Positions 46,301 to 55,330 of a DNA stretch of 64,000 bases are shown here, piece by piece. The notes below the pieces were generated by a model. The model was given only the letters and a program-made list of their open reading frames with translations. It searched no databases and was not told the DNA's origin. Location: contig NZ_JACHXD010000007.1 of NCBI RefSeq assembly GCF_014191875.1, positions 225,271 to 289,270 of the forward strand. Direction: 5' to 3'. The position numbers were made by a program, and so were the translations under genes. The stretch comes from Pseudoduganella violacea. GTDB taxonomy: Bacteria > Pseudomonadota > Gammaproteobacteria > Burkholderiales > Burkholderiaceae_D. Each line of letters starts with the position of its first letter. The stretch's first letter is position 1.

Positions 46301-47563
46301 ATGAAAAATCAAAACCGCCTGACTACTTATATTATGGTCAGCCTGGTGCTGGGCATCGTAGCCGGCTACATCGCCAACACGACGCTGGCCAATCCGGCCG
46401 GCTTCGCGGACACCATGTCGCTGCTCACGACGCTCTTCCTGCGCCTGATTAAAATGATCATCGCGCCCCTGGTCTTCTCCACCCTGGTGGTGGGCATTGC
46501 GCGCATGGGCGACGCCTCGGAAGTGGGCCGCATCGGCATCAAGACCCTGGGCTGGTTCTTCGTCGCCTCGCTGCTGTCGCTGACCCTGGGCCTGATCATG
46601 GTCAACCTGTTCCGTCCAGGCGACGCCCTGGTCGGCCACCTGCCGGCGACCACGGCCGCCGCATCGGGCCTGGCCACCACCAGCCTGTCGCTGAAAGAGT
46701 TCATCACCCACCTGGTGCCGTCCTCCATCATCGACGGCATGGCCAAGAACGAAATCCTGCAGATCGTGGTGTTCTCCCTGTTCTTCGGCACCGCCGCTGC
46801 CGCTGTCGGCCCGAAATCGGAGCCGCTGGTGGACGCCGTGGACGGCATCGCCCACATCATGCTGAAGGTGACCGGCTATGTGATGCGCTTCGCGCCGATC
46901 GCCGTATTCGCCGCCGTCGCCGGCACCATCGCCAAGAGCGGTCTGGGCGTGCTGCAGACCTATGGCGTGTTCATGGCCGAGTTCTACCTGAGCATCGCCG
47001 TGCTGTGGGGTGTGCTGATCTTCATCGGCTTCCTCTTCCTCGGCAAGCGCATCGGCCGCCTGATCGCCGAGCTGCGCGGCCCATCGCTGCTGGCCTTCTC
47101 CACCGCGTCGAGCGAAGCGGCCTTCCCGAAAACCCTGGAAGGCCTGGAGCGTTTCGGCGTGCGCAACCGCATTGCCGCCTTCGTGCTGCCGATCGGCTAC
47201 TCCTTCAATCTGGACGGCTCGATGATGTACTGCACCTTCGCCGCCGTGTTCATCGCCCAGGCCTACGGCATTGAAATGTCGCTTGGCACGCAGATGACCA
47301 TGATGGCCGTGCTGATGCTGACCTCCAAGGGCATTGCCGGCGTGCCACGCGCCTCGCTGGTGGTGATCGCCGCCACCCTATCGCAGTTCAATATTCCGGA
47401 AGCCGGCCTGGTGCTGCTGCTCGGCATCGACCACTTCCTCGACATGGCCCGCTCCGCCACCAACGTGATCGGCAACGGCATCGCCGCCGCCGTTGTCGCC
47501 AAATGGGAAGGCGAGCTCACCGACCCGATCGACAAAGAACTGGCCGACACCCCCCTGCCCTGA
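46301..47563 (+). CDS. Dicarboxylate/amino acid:cation symporter (DAACS, GltP/DctA-like)
   Basis: 420 residues with eight helices plus two re-entrant loops. The serine-rich HP1 loop reads FSTASSEAAFPKTLEG, the helix 7 motif FNLDGSMMY, and helix 8 has FLDMARSATNVIGN with the substrate-binding Asp/Arg-type pair. It imports glutamate, aspartate or C4-dicarboxylates with H+ or Na+. It is divergent from the gltLIJK ABC importer, so the locus has two acidic amino acid uptake routes. Confidence 0.9.
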   Translation: MKNQNRLTTYIMVSLVLGIVAGYIANTTLANPAGFADTMSLLTTLFLRLIKMIIAPLVFSTLVVGIARMGDASEVGRIGIKTLGWFFVASLLSLTLGLIMVNLFRPGDALVGHLPATTAAASGLATTSLSLKEFITHLVPSSIIDGMAKNEILQIVVFSLFFGTAAAAVGPKSEPLVDAVDGIAHIMLKVTGYVMRFAPIAVFAAVAGTIAKSGLGVLQTYGVFMAEFYLSIAVLWGVLIFIGFLFLGKRIGRLIAELRGPSLLAFSTASSEAAFPKTLEGLERFGVRNRIAAFVLPIGYSFNLDGSMMYCTFAAVFIAQAYGIEMSLGTQMTMMAVLMLTSKGIAGVPRASLVVIAATLSQFNIPEAGLVLLLGIDHFLDMARSATNVIGNGIAAAVVAKWEGELTDPIDKELADTPLP

Positions 47564-47580
47564 TCCCCCGGCGCCCCAAC

Positions 47581-47618
47581 AAAAATGGCTTCCCCCCCCC
47601 CCGGAAGCCATTTTTTTT
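47581..47618 (+). terminator. Terminator after the symporter gene with a poly-C loop
   Basis: A 13-bp stem (AAAAATGGCTTCC/GGAAGCCATTTTT) is followed by more T. The loop consists only of C, giving a run of ten C at 47592-47601. Confidence 0.85.
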
Positions 47619-47627
47619 TGACAAATC

Positions 47628-47791
47628 TCAAACAATGTCCCCCCCTGGTGTCAGGCACCAGGGGGGGACATTTGCTGATGTAGATCAAAGAATGTCCGAC
47701 CTTAGTGCCTGACACCAGGGTTGGACATTTGCTGATTTAGATCAAAGAATGTCCGGCTCTGGTGCCTGACACCATGGTGGGACATTGTTTG
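47628..47791. repeat. Triple palindromic repeat cluster (REP-like family B)
   Basis: Three imperfect palindromes of 39-40 bases (47633-47672, 47691-47729, 47748-47786) each begin AATGTCC and end GGACATT, with a GGTGYC/GRCACC-type core. They are separated by two nearly identical 18-base spacers (TGCTGATNTAGATCAAAG). The first unit's centre is inverted relative to the other two. The whole cluster is bounded by a perfect 12-base inverted repeat (CAAACAATGTCC at 47628-47639, GGACATTGTTTG at 47780-47791). It lies between two convergent gene ends. Confidence 0.85.
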
Positions 47792-47817
47792 ATCTGGCGC
47801 AAACCGCTGAGGCGGAC

Positions 47818-49659
47818 TCAGGCGGCGGCGGGGGCTGGGGAGGCGAGGTCATCGTCGCCTTTGGCTTGCTGGCGTTCCCACATCTGGGCGTATAGGCCTT
47901 CGGCGGCGAGCAGGGCTTGGTGGGTGCCGCGTTCGACGATGCGGCCGTGGTCGAGCACAAGAATCTGGTCAGCGTCGGCCACGGTGGACAGGCGGTGGGC
48001 GATCACCATGGTGGTGCGGCTGCGCGAAATCTCCTTGAGCTCGGCCTGGATCGCTTGCTCGGCCTTGGAGTCGAGCGCGGACGTGGCTTCGTCGAAAATC
48101 AGGATGGCGGGATTTTTCAGCAAGGTGCGCGCAATCGCCACGCGCTGCTTTTCGCCGCCGGACAGTTTCAGCCCGCGCTCGCCGACCAGCGAGGCATAGC
48201 CGTCCGGCAGGCTTTCGATGAAGTCGTGGATGGAGGCGGCGCGCGCGGCGGCTACAATCTCTTCCTTGCTGGCGCCGGGCCGGCCGTAGGCGATGTTGTA
48301 TTCGATGCTGTCGTTGAACAGCACCGTATCCTGCGGCACGATGCCGATGGCGTGGCGCAGCGAGGCTTGCGTCAGCGAGCGCAGATCCTGGCCGTCAATG
48401 GTGATGGCGCCGCCATTCACCTCATAGAAGCGGTACAGGAGGCGCGATAAGGTGGACTTGCCAGAGCCGCTATGTCCTACCACCGCCGTGGTGCTGCCGG
48501 CCGCAATGGTGAAGTCGACGTCGAACAGGATCTGGCGTTTGCTCTCGTAGCTGAAATCGACGTGCGAGAATTTCACCGTGGCGCCATGCGTGAGCAGGGT
48601 CCGCGCATCGGGGGCGTCGCCCACCTCGCGGTTCTGGTCGAGCAGGGAGAACAGGCGCTCCATATCGGCCAGGCTTTGCTTGATCTCGCGGTAAATCACG
48701 CCGAGGAAATTGAGCGGGATATACAGCTGGATCATGAAGGCGTTGACCAGCACCAGGTCGCCCAGCGTCATCTTGCCGTCGATGACGCCCTGGGTGGCAC
48801 GCCACAGGATCAGCGTGACGGCGCTGGCGATGATCAGCGACTGTCCGGTGTTAAGCAGGGACAGCGAGGTCTGCGACTTGACCGCCGCCGATTCGTAGCG
48901 CTGCAAGCCTTCGTCATAGCGCTTGGCCTCGTATTCCTCGTTGCCGAAGTACTTTACCGTTTCGTAATTGAGCAGGGAGTCGATGGCCTTGGTATTGGCT
49001 TTCGAGTCCAGATCGTTCATGGTGCGGCGGAAGTGGGTGCGCCAGTCCGTGACCATGACGGTGAAGGTAATGTAGAGCACCAGCGCGGTAAAGGTGATCA
49101 CCGAGAACCAGATATCGTAGTGCGTGACCAGATAGGTCAGCACCAGCGTGATCTCCACCAGCGTGGGCAGGATATTGAACAGGGTGTAGGAGATCAGCGA
49201 GCCGACGCTGCGCGTGCCGCGCTCGATATCGCGCGTCATGCCGCCGGTCTGGCGCGTCAGGTGGAAGCGCAGCGACAGCGAATGCAGGTGGCGGAAGACT
49301 TTGAGCGCAATGGTGCGCACGGCGCGCTGGGTGACGCGGGCGAACAGGAATTCGCGCAACTCGGTGAACACGGTGGTGGACAGACGCAGCAAGCCATACG
49401 CCACCAGGGCCGCCACCGGCAGCACCAGCAGGGCTTGCGGCTTGTCCGGCGTGATCGTCATCTGGTCCACCAGGTTTTTCAGCACCACCGGCACGCCGAC
49501 ATTGGCCGTCTTCGCGCCCACCAGGCAGAGCAGCGCCAGCAGCACGCGCCATTTGTACACCCATAGGTAGGGCAGCAGGGTTTTCAGCGTGGCGAGATCG
49601 CCACGGCTGGGCGGTGTTTTGCTGTCGGATGGGGGAGGCGAGTTCGAATAGCGGCGCAT
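47818..49659 (-). CDS. Atm1-type ABC transporter, fused permease and ATPase
   Basis: 613 residues from the ATG at 49659. A six-helix exporter domain (~40-330) is followed by a nucleotide-binding domain with GHSGSGKSTLSRL, LSGGEKQRVAIART, LIFDEATSALD and the H-loop IAHRLSTV. The VGVPVVLKNLVDQ and GTRSVGSLISYTLFNILPTLVEI segments match the mitochondrial Atm1/bacterial NaAtm1 group, which exports glutathione-bound metal or sulfur compounds. Its ribosome binding site is weak; a GTG at 49713 in frame would add 18 residues but overlaps the thioesterase promoter region. Confidence 0.88.
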   Translation of the reverse strand: MRRYSNSPPPSDSKTPPSRGDLATLKTLLPYLWVYKWRVLLALLCLVGAKTANVGVPVVLKNLVDQMTITPDKPQALLVLPVAALVAYGLLRLSTTVFTELREFLFARVTQRAVRTIALKVFRHLHSLSLRFHLTRQTGGMTRDIERGTRSVGSLISYTLFNILPTLVEITLVLTYLVTHYDIWFSVITFTALVLYITFTVMVTDWRTHFRRTMNDLDSKANTKAIDSLLNYETVKYFGNEEYEAKRYDEGLQRYESAAVKSQTSLSLLNTGQSLIIASAVTLILWRATQGVIDGKMTLGDLVLVNAFMIQLYIPLNFLGVIYREIKQSLADMERLFSLLDQNREVGDAPDARTLLTHGATVKFSHVDFSYESKRQILFDVDFTIAAGSTTAVVGHSGSGKSTLSRLLYRFYEVNGGAITIDGQDLRSLTQASLRHAIGIVPQDTVLFNDSIEYNIAYGRPGASKEEIVAAARAASIHDFIESLPDGYASLVGERGLKLSGGEKQRVAIARTLLKNPAILIFDEATSALDSKAEQAIQAELKEISRSRTTMVIAHRLSTVADADQILVLDHGRIVERGTHQALLAAEGLYAQMWERQQAKGDDDLASPAPAAA

Positions 49660-49724
49660 GAGGGCAGATGATACTGGCGGTGGTTTACAATTCGCCCAAT
49701 TGTAGCCTTTCACGAGATTTTAAG

Positions 49725-50168
49725 ATGACCACGCCAGACAACACCCTGATCCATTCCGAGAACCGCGGCCTGCCACCGGGCAAAATGCCCGAGCTGCGCG
49801 TGATGCCCGCGCCGGCCGACGCCAATGTCTACGGCGACGTGTTCGGCGGCTGGATCATGGCCCAGGTCGACATCGCCGGCTCGCTGCCGGCCACGCGCCG
49901 CGCCAACGGCCGCGTCGCCACCATCGCCGTCAATTCCTTCGTCTTCAAGCACCCCGTGTTCGTGGGCGATCTGCTGTCCTTCTATGCTGATATTGTCAAG
50001 GTTGGCAATACGTCCATCACCGTCAACGTCGAGGTGTACGCGGAGCGCAACCGCCTGCAGGCCTGCACCGTGAAGGTGACGGAAGCGACGCTGACCTATG
50101 TGGCCACCGGCCCTGACCGCAAGCCGCGCCCCGTGCCGCCGATCGAGACCCTGCTCAAGCAGCGCTAA
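49725..50168 (+). CDS. Acyl-CoA thioesterase, YciA-like hotdog fold
   Basis: 147 residues, single hotdog domain. The active-site helix contains NVYGDVFGGWIMAQVDIAGS with the catalytic aspartate, as in YciA/ACOT enzymes that hydrolyse acyl-CoA to free acid and CoA. The ATG at 49725 was chosen over an upstream in-frame codon at 49668, which lies in the divergent promoter region. The phoD gene starts 4 bases after the stop. Confidence 0.9.
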   Translation: MTTPDNTLIHSENRGLPPGKMPELRVMPAPADANVYGDVFGGWIMAQVDIAGSLPATRRANGRVATIAVNSFVFKHPVFVGDLLSFYADIVKVGNTSITVNVEVYAERNRLQACTVKVTEATLTYVATGPDRKPRPVPPIETLLKQR

Positions 50169-50172
50169 AGCC

Positions 50173-51753
50173 ATGGACGGCCAGCGCCGCCTTATGCTGC
50201 TGGCCGGCGCCCGCTTGGCGGGCCTGGCGGCGCTGGGGACGGGGCTGACGTCCTCCTACCAGGCTGGCGCGCGCGGCAACGGCGGCGCCTATCCTTTCAG
50301 CCTTGGCGTGGCTTCCGGCTCGCCCCTGCCCGATTCCGTCGTGCTGTGGACGCGCATCCTCTACGAGCCGCTCAACGCGACCGCCATGCCGCCCCTGGCC
50401 ATGCGCCTGCGCTGGGAAGTGGCGCAGGACGAAGCGTTCCGCCAGATCGCCGCCAAAGGCGTGGCGACCGCCATGCCGGAACTGGCGCACAGCGTGCATG
50501 TGGACGTGAAGGGGCTGGAACCGGGGCGCTGGTATTTTTACCGCTTCATGCTGGGCGATGCCGTCAGCCCGGTCGGCCGCACGCGCACTGCGCCGGCGGC
50601 CGCTGCCCTGCCCTCATCGCTGAAGATGGCGGTAGCGTCCTGCCAGCATTGGGAATTCGGCCACTATGCGGCGCACCGCCATATCGCGGCGGCGGCGCCG
50701 GATCTGGTGGCCTTCCTTGGCGATTACATCTATGAATGGGGGCCATACCGGCTGGCGCATCCCGAGCGCGCGCAGCGCAGGGATGAGAGCTTCACGCTGG
50801 CCGATTACCGCGCCCGCTATGCCCAGTACAAAAGCGATCCCGATCTGCAGGCGGCGCATCTGGCCGCCCCCTGGATCATCACCTGGGACGATCACGAAGT
50901 CGCCAACGATTACGGCAACGACCGTGATGAATTGCTCAGCCCCGAATTCGCGGCGCGGCGCGCGGCGGCCTATCAGGCGTTCTACGAACACCAGCCGGTG
51001 CGCATGAATGGCGAGGGACTGGCCCGGCTGCGCATGCGGCAGCGCTATGATTGGGGCCAACTGGCGCGCATCCACGTGCTCGACACGCGCCAGTACCGCT
51101 CCGCCCACGCCTGCCAGCGGCCGGGACGCGGCGGCTCCGGCTCGGTCTACCGGCGCGCCTGCGCTGAATTGGGCGACCCACGGCGCAGCATGCTGGGTAT
51201 GGAGCAGGAAGGCTGGCTGGAACAGGGTTTGCGCGGCTCACGCGCGCGCTGGAATATCCTGGCCCAGCAAACGCTGATGGCCCAGTCCACGCAAGTGCCG
51301 ATCGTGCAGGCCGATGACGGCCGCTTCTGGACGGATGGCTGGGATGGCTATCCGTCCGCGCGCCAGCGCCTGCTGGATGCCTTGCAGGCCAGCGGCGCCG
51401 CCAATCCGCTGGTGTTGTCGGGCGATGTGCACACCTTCTACGCCGCCGATCTGGCACGCGAGGCGGTGCGCCCGGTATCGGTAGCCAATCCCGTGCTCGC
51501 CACCGAATTCTGCGGCACCTCCATCACCTCCAGCTCGCGGCCGCAGGAGCGCACCGCGCAGTACGTGGAAATGAATCCGCATATGCACTATGGCCGCAGC
51601 GACCGGCGCGGCTTCATGCTGCTGAATGTGACGCCCGAGCGCAGCGAAGTGCTGTTTCAGGGTCTGGACAATGTGCGTGACAAGGACAGCGCCCTCACCA
51701 CCCTTGCCCGCTTCGCCGTCATCGACGGCAAAGCGGGCGTTGGTTCCGCCTGA
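50173..51753 (+). CDS. phoD: PhoD-like alkaline phosphatase
   Basis: 526 residues. The N-terminus has a twin-arginine-like signal (GQRRLMLLAG followed by a hydrophobic stretch). The N-terminal fibronectin-like PhoD domain (FSLGVASGSPLPDSVVLWTRI) precedes the metallophosphatase core (VASCQHWEFG, FLGDYIYEWG, WDDHEVANDYG, LSGDVHTFYAADL). It should be an exported phosphodiesterase/monoesterase. The stop codon lies in the loop of its own terminator, directly abutting the stop of the convergent fadD. Confidence 0.9.
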   Translation: MDGQRRLMLLAGARLAGLAALGTGLTSSYQAGARGNGGAYPFSLGVASGSPLPDSVVLWTRILYEPLNATAMPPLAMRLRWEVAQDEAFRQIAAKGVATAMPELAHSVHVDVKGLEPGRWYFYRFMLGDAVSPVGRTRTAPAAAALPSSLKMAVASCQHWEFGHYAAHRHIAAAAPDLVAFLGDYIYEWGPYRLAHPERAQRRDESFTLADYRARYAQYKSDPDLQAAHLAAPWIITWDDHEVANDYGNDRDELLSPEFAARRAAAYQAFYEHQPVRMNGEGLARLRMRQRYDWGQLARIHVLDTRQYRSAHACQRPGRGGSGSVYRRACAELGDPRRSMLGMEQEGWLEQGLRGSRARWNILAQQTLMAQSTQVPIVQADDGRFWTDGWDGYPSARQRLLDALQASGAANPLVLSGDVHTFYAADLAREAVRPVSVANPVLATEFCGTSITSSSRPQERTAQYVEMNPHMHYGRSDRRGFMLLNVTPERSEVLFQGLDNVRDKDSALTTLARFAVIDGKAGVGSA

Positions 51754-51768
51754 TTAGGCGGCTTTTTT
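51746..51768 (+). terminator. Terminator of phoD built from the 3' ends of two convergent genes
   Basis: CCGCCT (51746-51751) pairs with AGGCGG (51756-51761), and six T follow at 51763-51768. The TGA of phoD and the reverse-strand TAA of fadD lie next to each other at 51751-51756. The T tract encodes the Lys-Lys end of FadD. Confidence 0.7.
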
Positions 51769-53424
51769 CTCGTCGCGCAGCTGGCGGCGCAGGATTTTGC
51801 CGACGTTGGTCTTCGGCAGTTCGTCGCGGAACTCGATGTATTTCGGTTTCTTGTAGGCGGTCAGCTCGTGCTTGCAGAAGTCGAGCAGCTGCTCGGCCGT
51901 CAGCGACGCATCCTTGCGCACGACGAAGAGTTTGACGGCTTCGCCGGAGTTATTGTCCGGCACGCCGATGCAGGCCACTTCCAGCACGCCAGGATGGCCC
52001 GCCACCACTTCCTCGATCTCGTTCGGATACACGTTGAAGCCGGAAACGATGATCATGTCCTTCTTGCGGTCGACGATGCGGGTATAGCCACGCTCATCCA
52101 TGATGCCGACGTCGCCGGTCTTGAAGAAGCCGTCCGGAGTCATGGACTTGGCGGTTTCTTCCGGACGGTTCCAGTAGCCGGCCATCACTTGCGGGCCGCG
52201 GATGGCGATTTCGCCAGCCTGGCCGAACGGCACAGGATTGCCGTTGTCGTCGAGGATGGAAACCTCGGTCGAGGGAATCGGCAGGCCGATGGTGCCGGTG
52301 AACTCCTTGATGTCGACGCGGTTGGCGGTGGCCACCGGCGAAGTCTCGGACATGCCGTAGCCTTCGATGATCGGCGTGCCGGTCAGCTTCAGCCAGCGGT
52401 CGGCCACGGCGCGCTGCACCGACATGCCGCCGCCGTTGCACACCTGGTAGCTGGAGAAATCGAGCTTGGCGAATTCCGGGTTGTTGAGCAGCGCGTTATA
52501 CAGCGTGTTCACGGCCGGGAAAACGTGCATGCGGTGCTTGCCCAGTTCCTTGACGAAGCCGGGAATATCGCGCGGATTCGGGATCAGCAGATTCATGCCG
52601 CCCAGGCGCAGGCCCATGAAGGCGCTGATGGTCAGCGAGTAGATGTGGTACAGCGGCAGCGCGCAGACAAAGCCCAATTGTTCGGCTTCGGTCTCCATGC
52701 CCAGCCAGGCTTCGTTCTGCAGCACATTGGCCACCACGTTCCGGTGCAGCAGCACGGCGCCTTTGGAGACGCCGGTGGTGCCGCCGGTGTACTGCAGGAA
52801 GGCGACATCGTCATGCCCCAGCTGCACGGGATTGAGCGGCAGGCGGCCGCCTTCGGCCAGTACCTGCTTGAAGGAGACGGCGTTCGGCAGAGAGAAGGCC
52901 GGCACCATTTTTTTCACATTGCGCACGACGAAATTGACGATGGCGCCTTTCAGGCCGCCCAGCAGGTCGCCCATGCTGGCCACGACCACATGCTTGAGCG
53001 GCGATTGCGCCAGTACCTGCTCCACGGTGGTGGCGAAGTTTTCCAGCACGAAGATGGCTTCGGCGCCTGAGTCGTTCAGCTGGTGCTGCAGTTCGCGCGG
53101 GGTGTACAGCGGATTGACGTTGACCACGGTGTAGCCGGCGCGCAGGATGCCGGCCATGGCGACCGGGTATTGCAGCACGTTGGGCAGCATGATGGCGACG
53201 CGCGCGCCCTTTTTCAGGCCCTTGCTTTGCAGCCAGGCGCCCACTTTCTGCGACATCTGATCGACTTCGGCATAGGTCAGGAATTTGTCCATGCAGACGT
53301 AGGCATTGCGGTCGGCATACTTGCGGAAGGATTCTTCCATCAAGTGCGCCACCGACCGATACAAGGTCGCGTCGATCTCCGCAGGAACGCCTTCGGGGTA
53401 GGACTTCAGCCAAATCTTTTCCAT
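51754..53424 (-). CDS. fadD: Long-chain fatty acid--CoA ligase (FadD), downstream paralogue
   Basis: 556 residues, AMP-forming ligase. The ATP-binding YTGGTTGVSKGAV motif, the YGMSETSPVA motif and the C-terminal hinge (DRKKDMIIVSGFNVYPNEIE) with the catalytic Lys near the end (PKTNVGKILRR) are complete. It activates fatty acids with ATP and CoA. The start was set at 53424 (MEKIWLKSYPEG) because the neighbouring paralogue begins the same way; upstream in-frame codons at 53445 and 53475 lack support. A terminator separates the two fadD genes. Confidence 0.92.
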   Translation of the reverse strand: MEKIWLKSYPEGVPAEIDATLYRSVAHLMEESFRKYADRNAYVCMDKFLTYAEVDQMSQKVGAWLQSKGLKKGARVAIMLPNVLQYPVAMAGILRAGYTVVNVNPLYTPRELQHQLNDSGAEAIFVLENFATTVEQVLAQSPLKHVVVASMGDLLGGLKGAIVNFVVRNVKKMVPAFSLPNAVSFKQVLAEGGRLPLNPVQLGHDDVAFLQYTGGTTGVSKGAVLLHRNVVANVLQNEAWLGMETEAEQLGFVCALPLYHIYSLTISAFMGLRLGGMNLLIPNPRDIPGFVKELGKHRMHVFPAVNTLYNALLNNPEFAKLDFSSYQVCNGGGMSVQRAVADRWLKLTGTPIIEGYGMSETSPVATANRVDIKEFTGTIGLPIPSTEVSILDDNGNPVPFGQAGEIAIRGPQVMAGYWNRPEETAKSMTPDGFFKTGDVGIMDERGYTRIVDRKKDMIIVSGFNVYPNEIEEVVAGHPGVLEVACIGVPDNNSGEAVKLFVVRKDASLTAEQLLDFCKHELTAYKKPKYIEFRDELPKTNVGKILRRQLRDEKKAA

Positions 53425-53486
53425 CTCTAATGCCTCATCTTTCATGTCAGGCGGCGCCGCGCGCCGCGTCTTCAATCGTTATGCGC

Positions 53487-53512
53487 AAAAAAACCGCCTG
53501 ACCGCAGGCGGT
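53487..53512 (-). terminator. Terminator between the two fadD genes
   Basis: ACCGCCTG/CAGGCGGT stem with a 4-base loop, and six A on the left that form a U tract for minus-strand transcripts. It lies just behind the upstream fadD paralogue. Confidence 0.85.
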
Positions 53513-53532
53513 TGGGCCTGACGGTCGGCGTT

Positions 53533-55230
53533 TCACGCCGCCTTTTTGTCGCTGGGCGTCCCCTCGTCGCGCAATACGCGGCGCAGAATCTTGCCCACAT
53601 TCGTCTTCGGAAGCTCATCGCGGAATTCGATGTACTTCGGTTTCTTGTATCCGGTCAGGTTCTCTTTGCAGTAAGCCATCAGCGCATCGGCCGTCAGCGC
53701 CGGGTCCTTGCGCACCACGAAGACCTTGACCGCTTCGCCCGAGTGCTCGTCGGGCACGCCCACGCAGGCGCATTCCAGCACGCCCGGATGGGCCGCAATC
53801 ACCGCTTCCAGCTCGTTCGGATAAACGTTGAAGCCGGAGACCAGGATCATGTCCTTTTTGCGGTCGACAATCTTGACGTAGCCGCGTTCGTCCATCACGC
53901 CCACGTCGCCGGATTTGAAGTAGCCGTCGGCCGTCATGACCTTGGCCGTTTCGTCCGGACGGTTCCAGTAGCCGCTCATCACCTGCGGGCCGCGGATGCC
54001 GATTTCACCGGGCTGGCCCAGCGCCACTTCCTTGCCCTCGTCATCGAGGATGGCGATGTCGGTGGACGGAATCGGCAGGCCGATGGTGCCGGAGAAGGCG
54101 GTGCTGTCGGCGCGGTTGCAGGTCGCCACCGGCGAGGTTTCGGACAGGCCGTAGCCCTCGATGATGGACACGCCCGTCGCCGCCAGCCATTTGTCGTTGA
54201 CGGTCTGCTGCACGGCCATGCCGCCGCCATTGCAGATCTTGAGACCGGAGAAATCGAGGCTGCGGAAATCGGGATGGTTGACCAGCGCGTTGTACAGCGT
54301 ATTCACGGCCGGGAACATATTAAAGCGGTACTTGGCCAGTTCCTTGATCGTGCCGCCGATATCGCGCGGATTCGGAATCATCACGTTCAGCGCGCCAACA
54401 CGCATGCCCCACATGGCGCAAGCCGTCAACGCGAAGATGTGATACAGCGGCAGGGCGCAAATGATGATGACCTGTTCCTGCTCCGCCAGATTGCCCAGGC
54501 CCGGCTTGGACCAGGCTTCGGTCTGCAGCAGATTGGCGATGATGTTGCGGTGGACCAGGGTCGCGCCCTTGGAGACGCCGGTGGTGCCGCCGGTGTACTG
54601 CAGGAAGGCCACGTCCTCCAGATTCAATTCGACCGGCGTCAGTTTCATGCCGGCCGCGTGCGACATCGCTTCCTTGAAGCGCACCGCGTTGGGCAGCGAG
54701 AACGGCGGCACCAGCTTCTTCACATTGCGCACCACGAAGTTGACCAGCATGCCCTTGGCCATGCCCAGCATCTCGCCCATGCTGGCGACGATGACGTGCT
54801 TGACCGGCGTGCGGCTCAGCACCTGCTCCAGCGTGGTGGCGAAATTTTCGAGAATGATGATGGCTTCGCTGCCCGAGTCGCGCAGCTGGTGTTCCAGTTC
54901 GCGCGGGGTGTACAGCGGATTGACGTTGACCACGGTGTAGCCGGCGCGCAGGATGCCGGCGATGGCGATCGGGTATTGCAGCACGTTGGGCATCATCACC
55001 GCCACGCGCGCGCCCTTTTTCAAGCCGCGGCTTTGCAGCCAGGCGCCGATGCGGCGCGAATAGGCGTCCAGCTCGGCGTAGGTGATGGCTTTATCCATGC
55101 AGACGAAGGCATTGCGGTCCGCATACTTTTGAAACGACTCTTCCAGCAGATGAACCAGGGAGCGGTATTGATTGACATCAATTTCCGACGCCACCCCAGC
55201 GGGGTACGACTTCAACCAGATTTTATCCAT
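53533..55230 (-). CDS. fadD: Long-chain fatty acid--CoA ligase (FadD), upstream paralogue
   Basis: 565 residues and closely related along its length to the next fadD (same MDKIWLKSYPAGV start, YTGGTTGVSKGAT, YGLSETSPVA, PKTNVGKILRR). Both copies keep all catalytic motifs, so neither is a pseudogene. The start at 55230 is fixed by alignment with the paralogue; the frame stays open upstream to 55374 but crosses the promoter. A GAACG-N2-CGTTC palindrome near the likely promoter suggests repression by a TetR-family fatty-acid regulator. Confidence 0.92.
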   Translation of the reverse strand: MDKIWLKSYPAGVASEIDVNQYRSLVHLLEESFQKYADRNAFVCMDKAITYAELDAYSRRIGAWLQSRGLKKGARVAVMMPNVLQYPIAIAGILRAGYTVVNVNPLYTPRELEHQLRDSGSEAIIILENFATTLEQVLSRTPVKHVIVASMGEMLGMAKGMLVNFVVRNVKKLVPPFSLPNAVRFKEAMSHAAGMKLTPVELNLEDVAFLQYTGGTTGVSKGATLVHRNIIANLLQTEAWSKPGLGNLAEQEQVIIICALPLYHIFALTACAMWGMRVGALNVMIPNPRDIGGTIKELAKYRFNMFPAVNTLYNALVNHPDFRSLDFSGLKICNGGGMAVQQTVNDKWLAATGVSIIEGYGLSETSPVATCNRADSTAFSGTIGLPIPSTDIAILDDEGKEVALGQPGEIGIRGPQVMSGYWNRPDETAKVMTADGYFKSGDVGVMDERGYVKIVDRKKDMILVSGFNVYPNELEAVIAAHPGVLECACVGVPDEHSGEAVKVFVVRKDPALTADALMAYCKENLTGYKKPKYIEFRDELPKTNVGKILRRVLRDEGTPSDKKAA

Positions 55231-55318
55231 CCTGTGCCTCGTGTCTCGAATAATTATCGTTATATGATGAAAGCCGGCGCACAGAGCCGGCCTGCCAGTG
55301 AGTCGTTTCGAGAAAAAA

Positions 55319-55330
55319 GAACGCTCGTTC
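55319..55330 (-). promoter_or_regulatory. TetR-type operator-like palindrome upstream of fadD
   Basis: GAACG-CT-CGTTC is a perfect 5+2+5 inverted repeat about 90 bases before the fadD start. On the minus strand it follows a TATAAG -10-like hexamer (55336-55341) by a few bases, so bound repressor would block initiation. Confidence 0.45.

Noticed and set aside
47633..47786. Regularly spaced repeats resembling a short CRISPR array
   Set aside because: The repeated units are long palindromes, the spacers are nearly identical to each other rather than unique, and there are no cas genes.
51754..55230. One of the two fadD genes being a pseudogene or an assembly duplication
   Set aside because: Both frames are full length with all motifs intact, and they differ by many substitutions and in flanking sequence.
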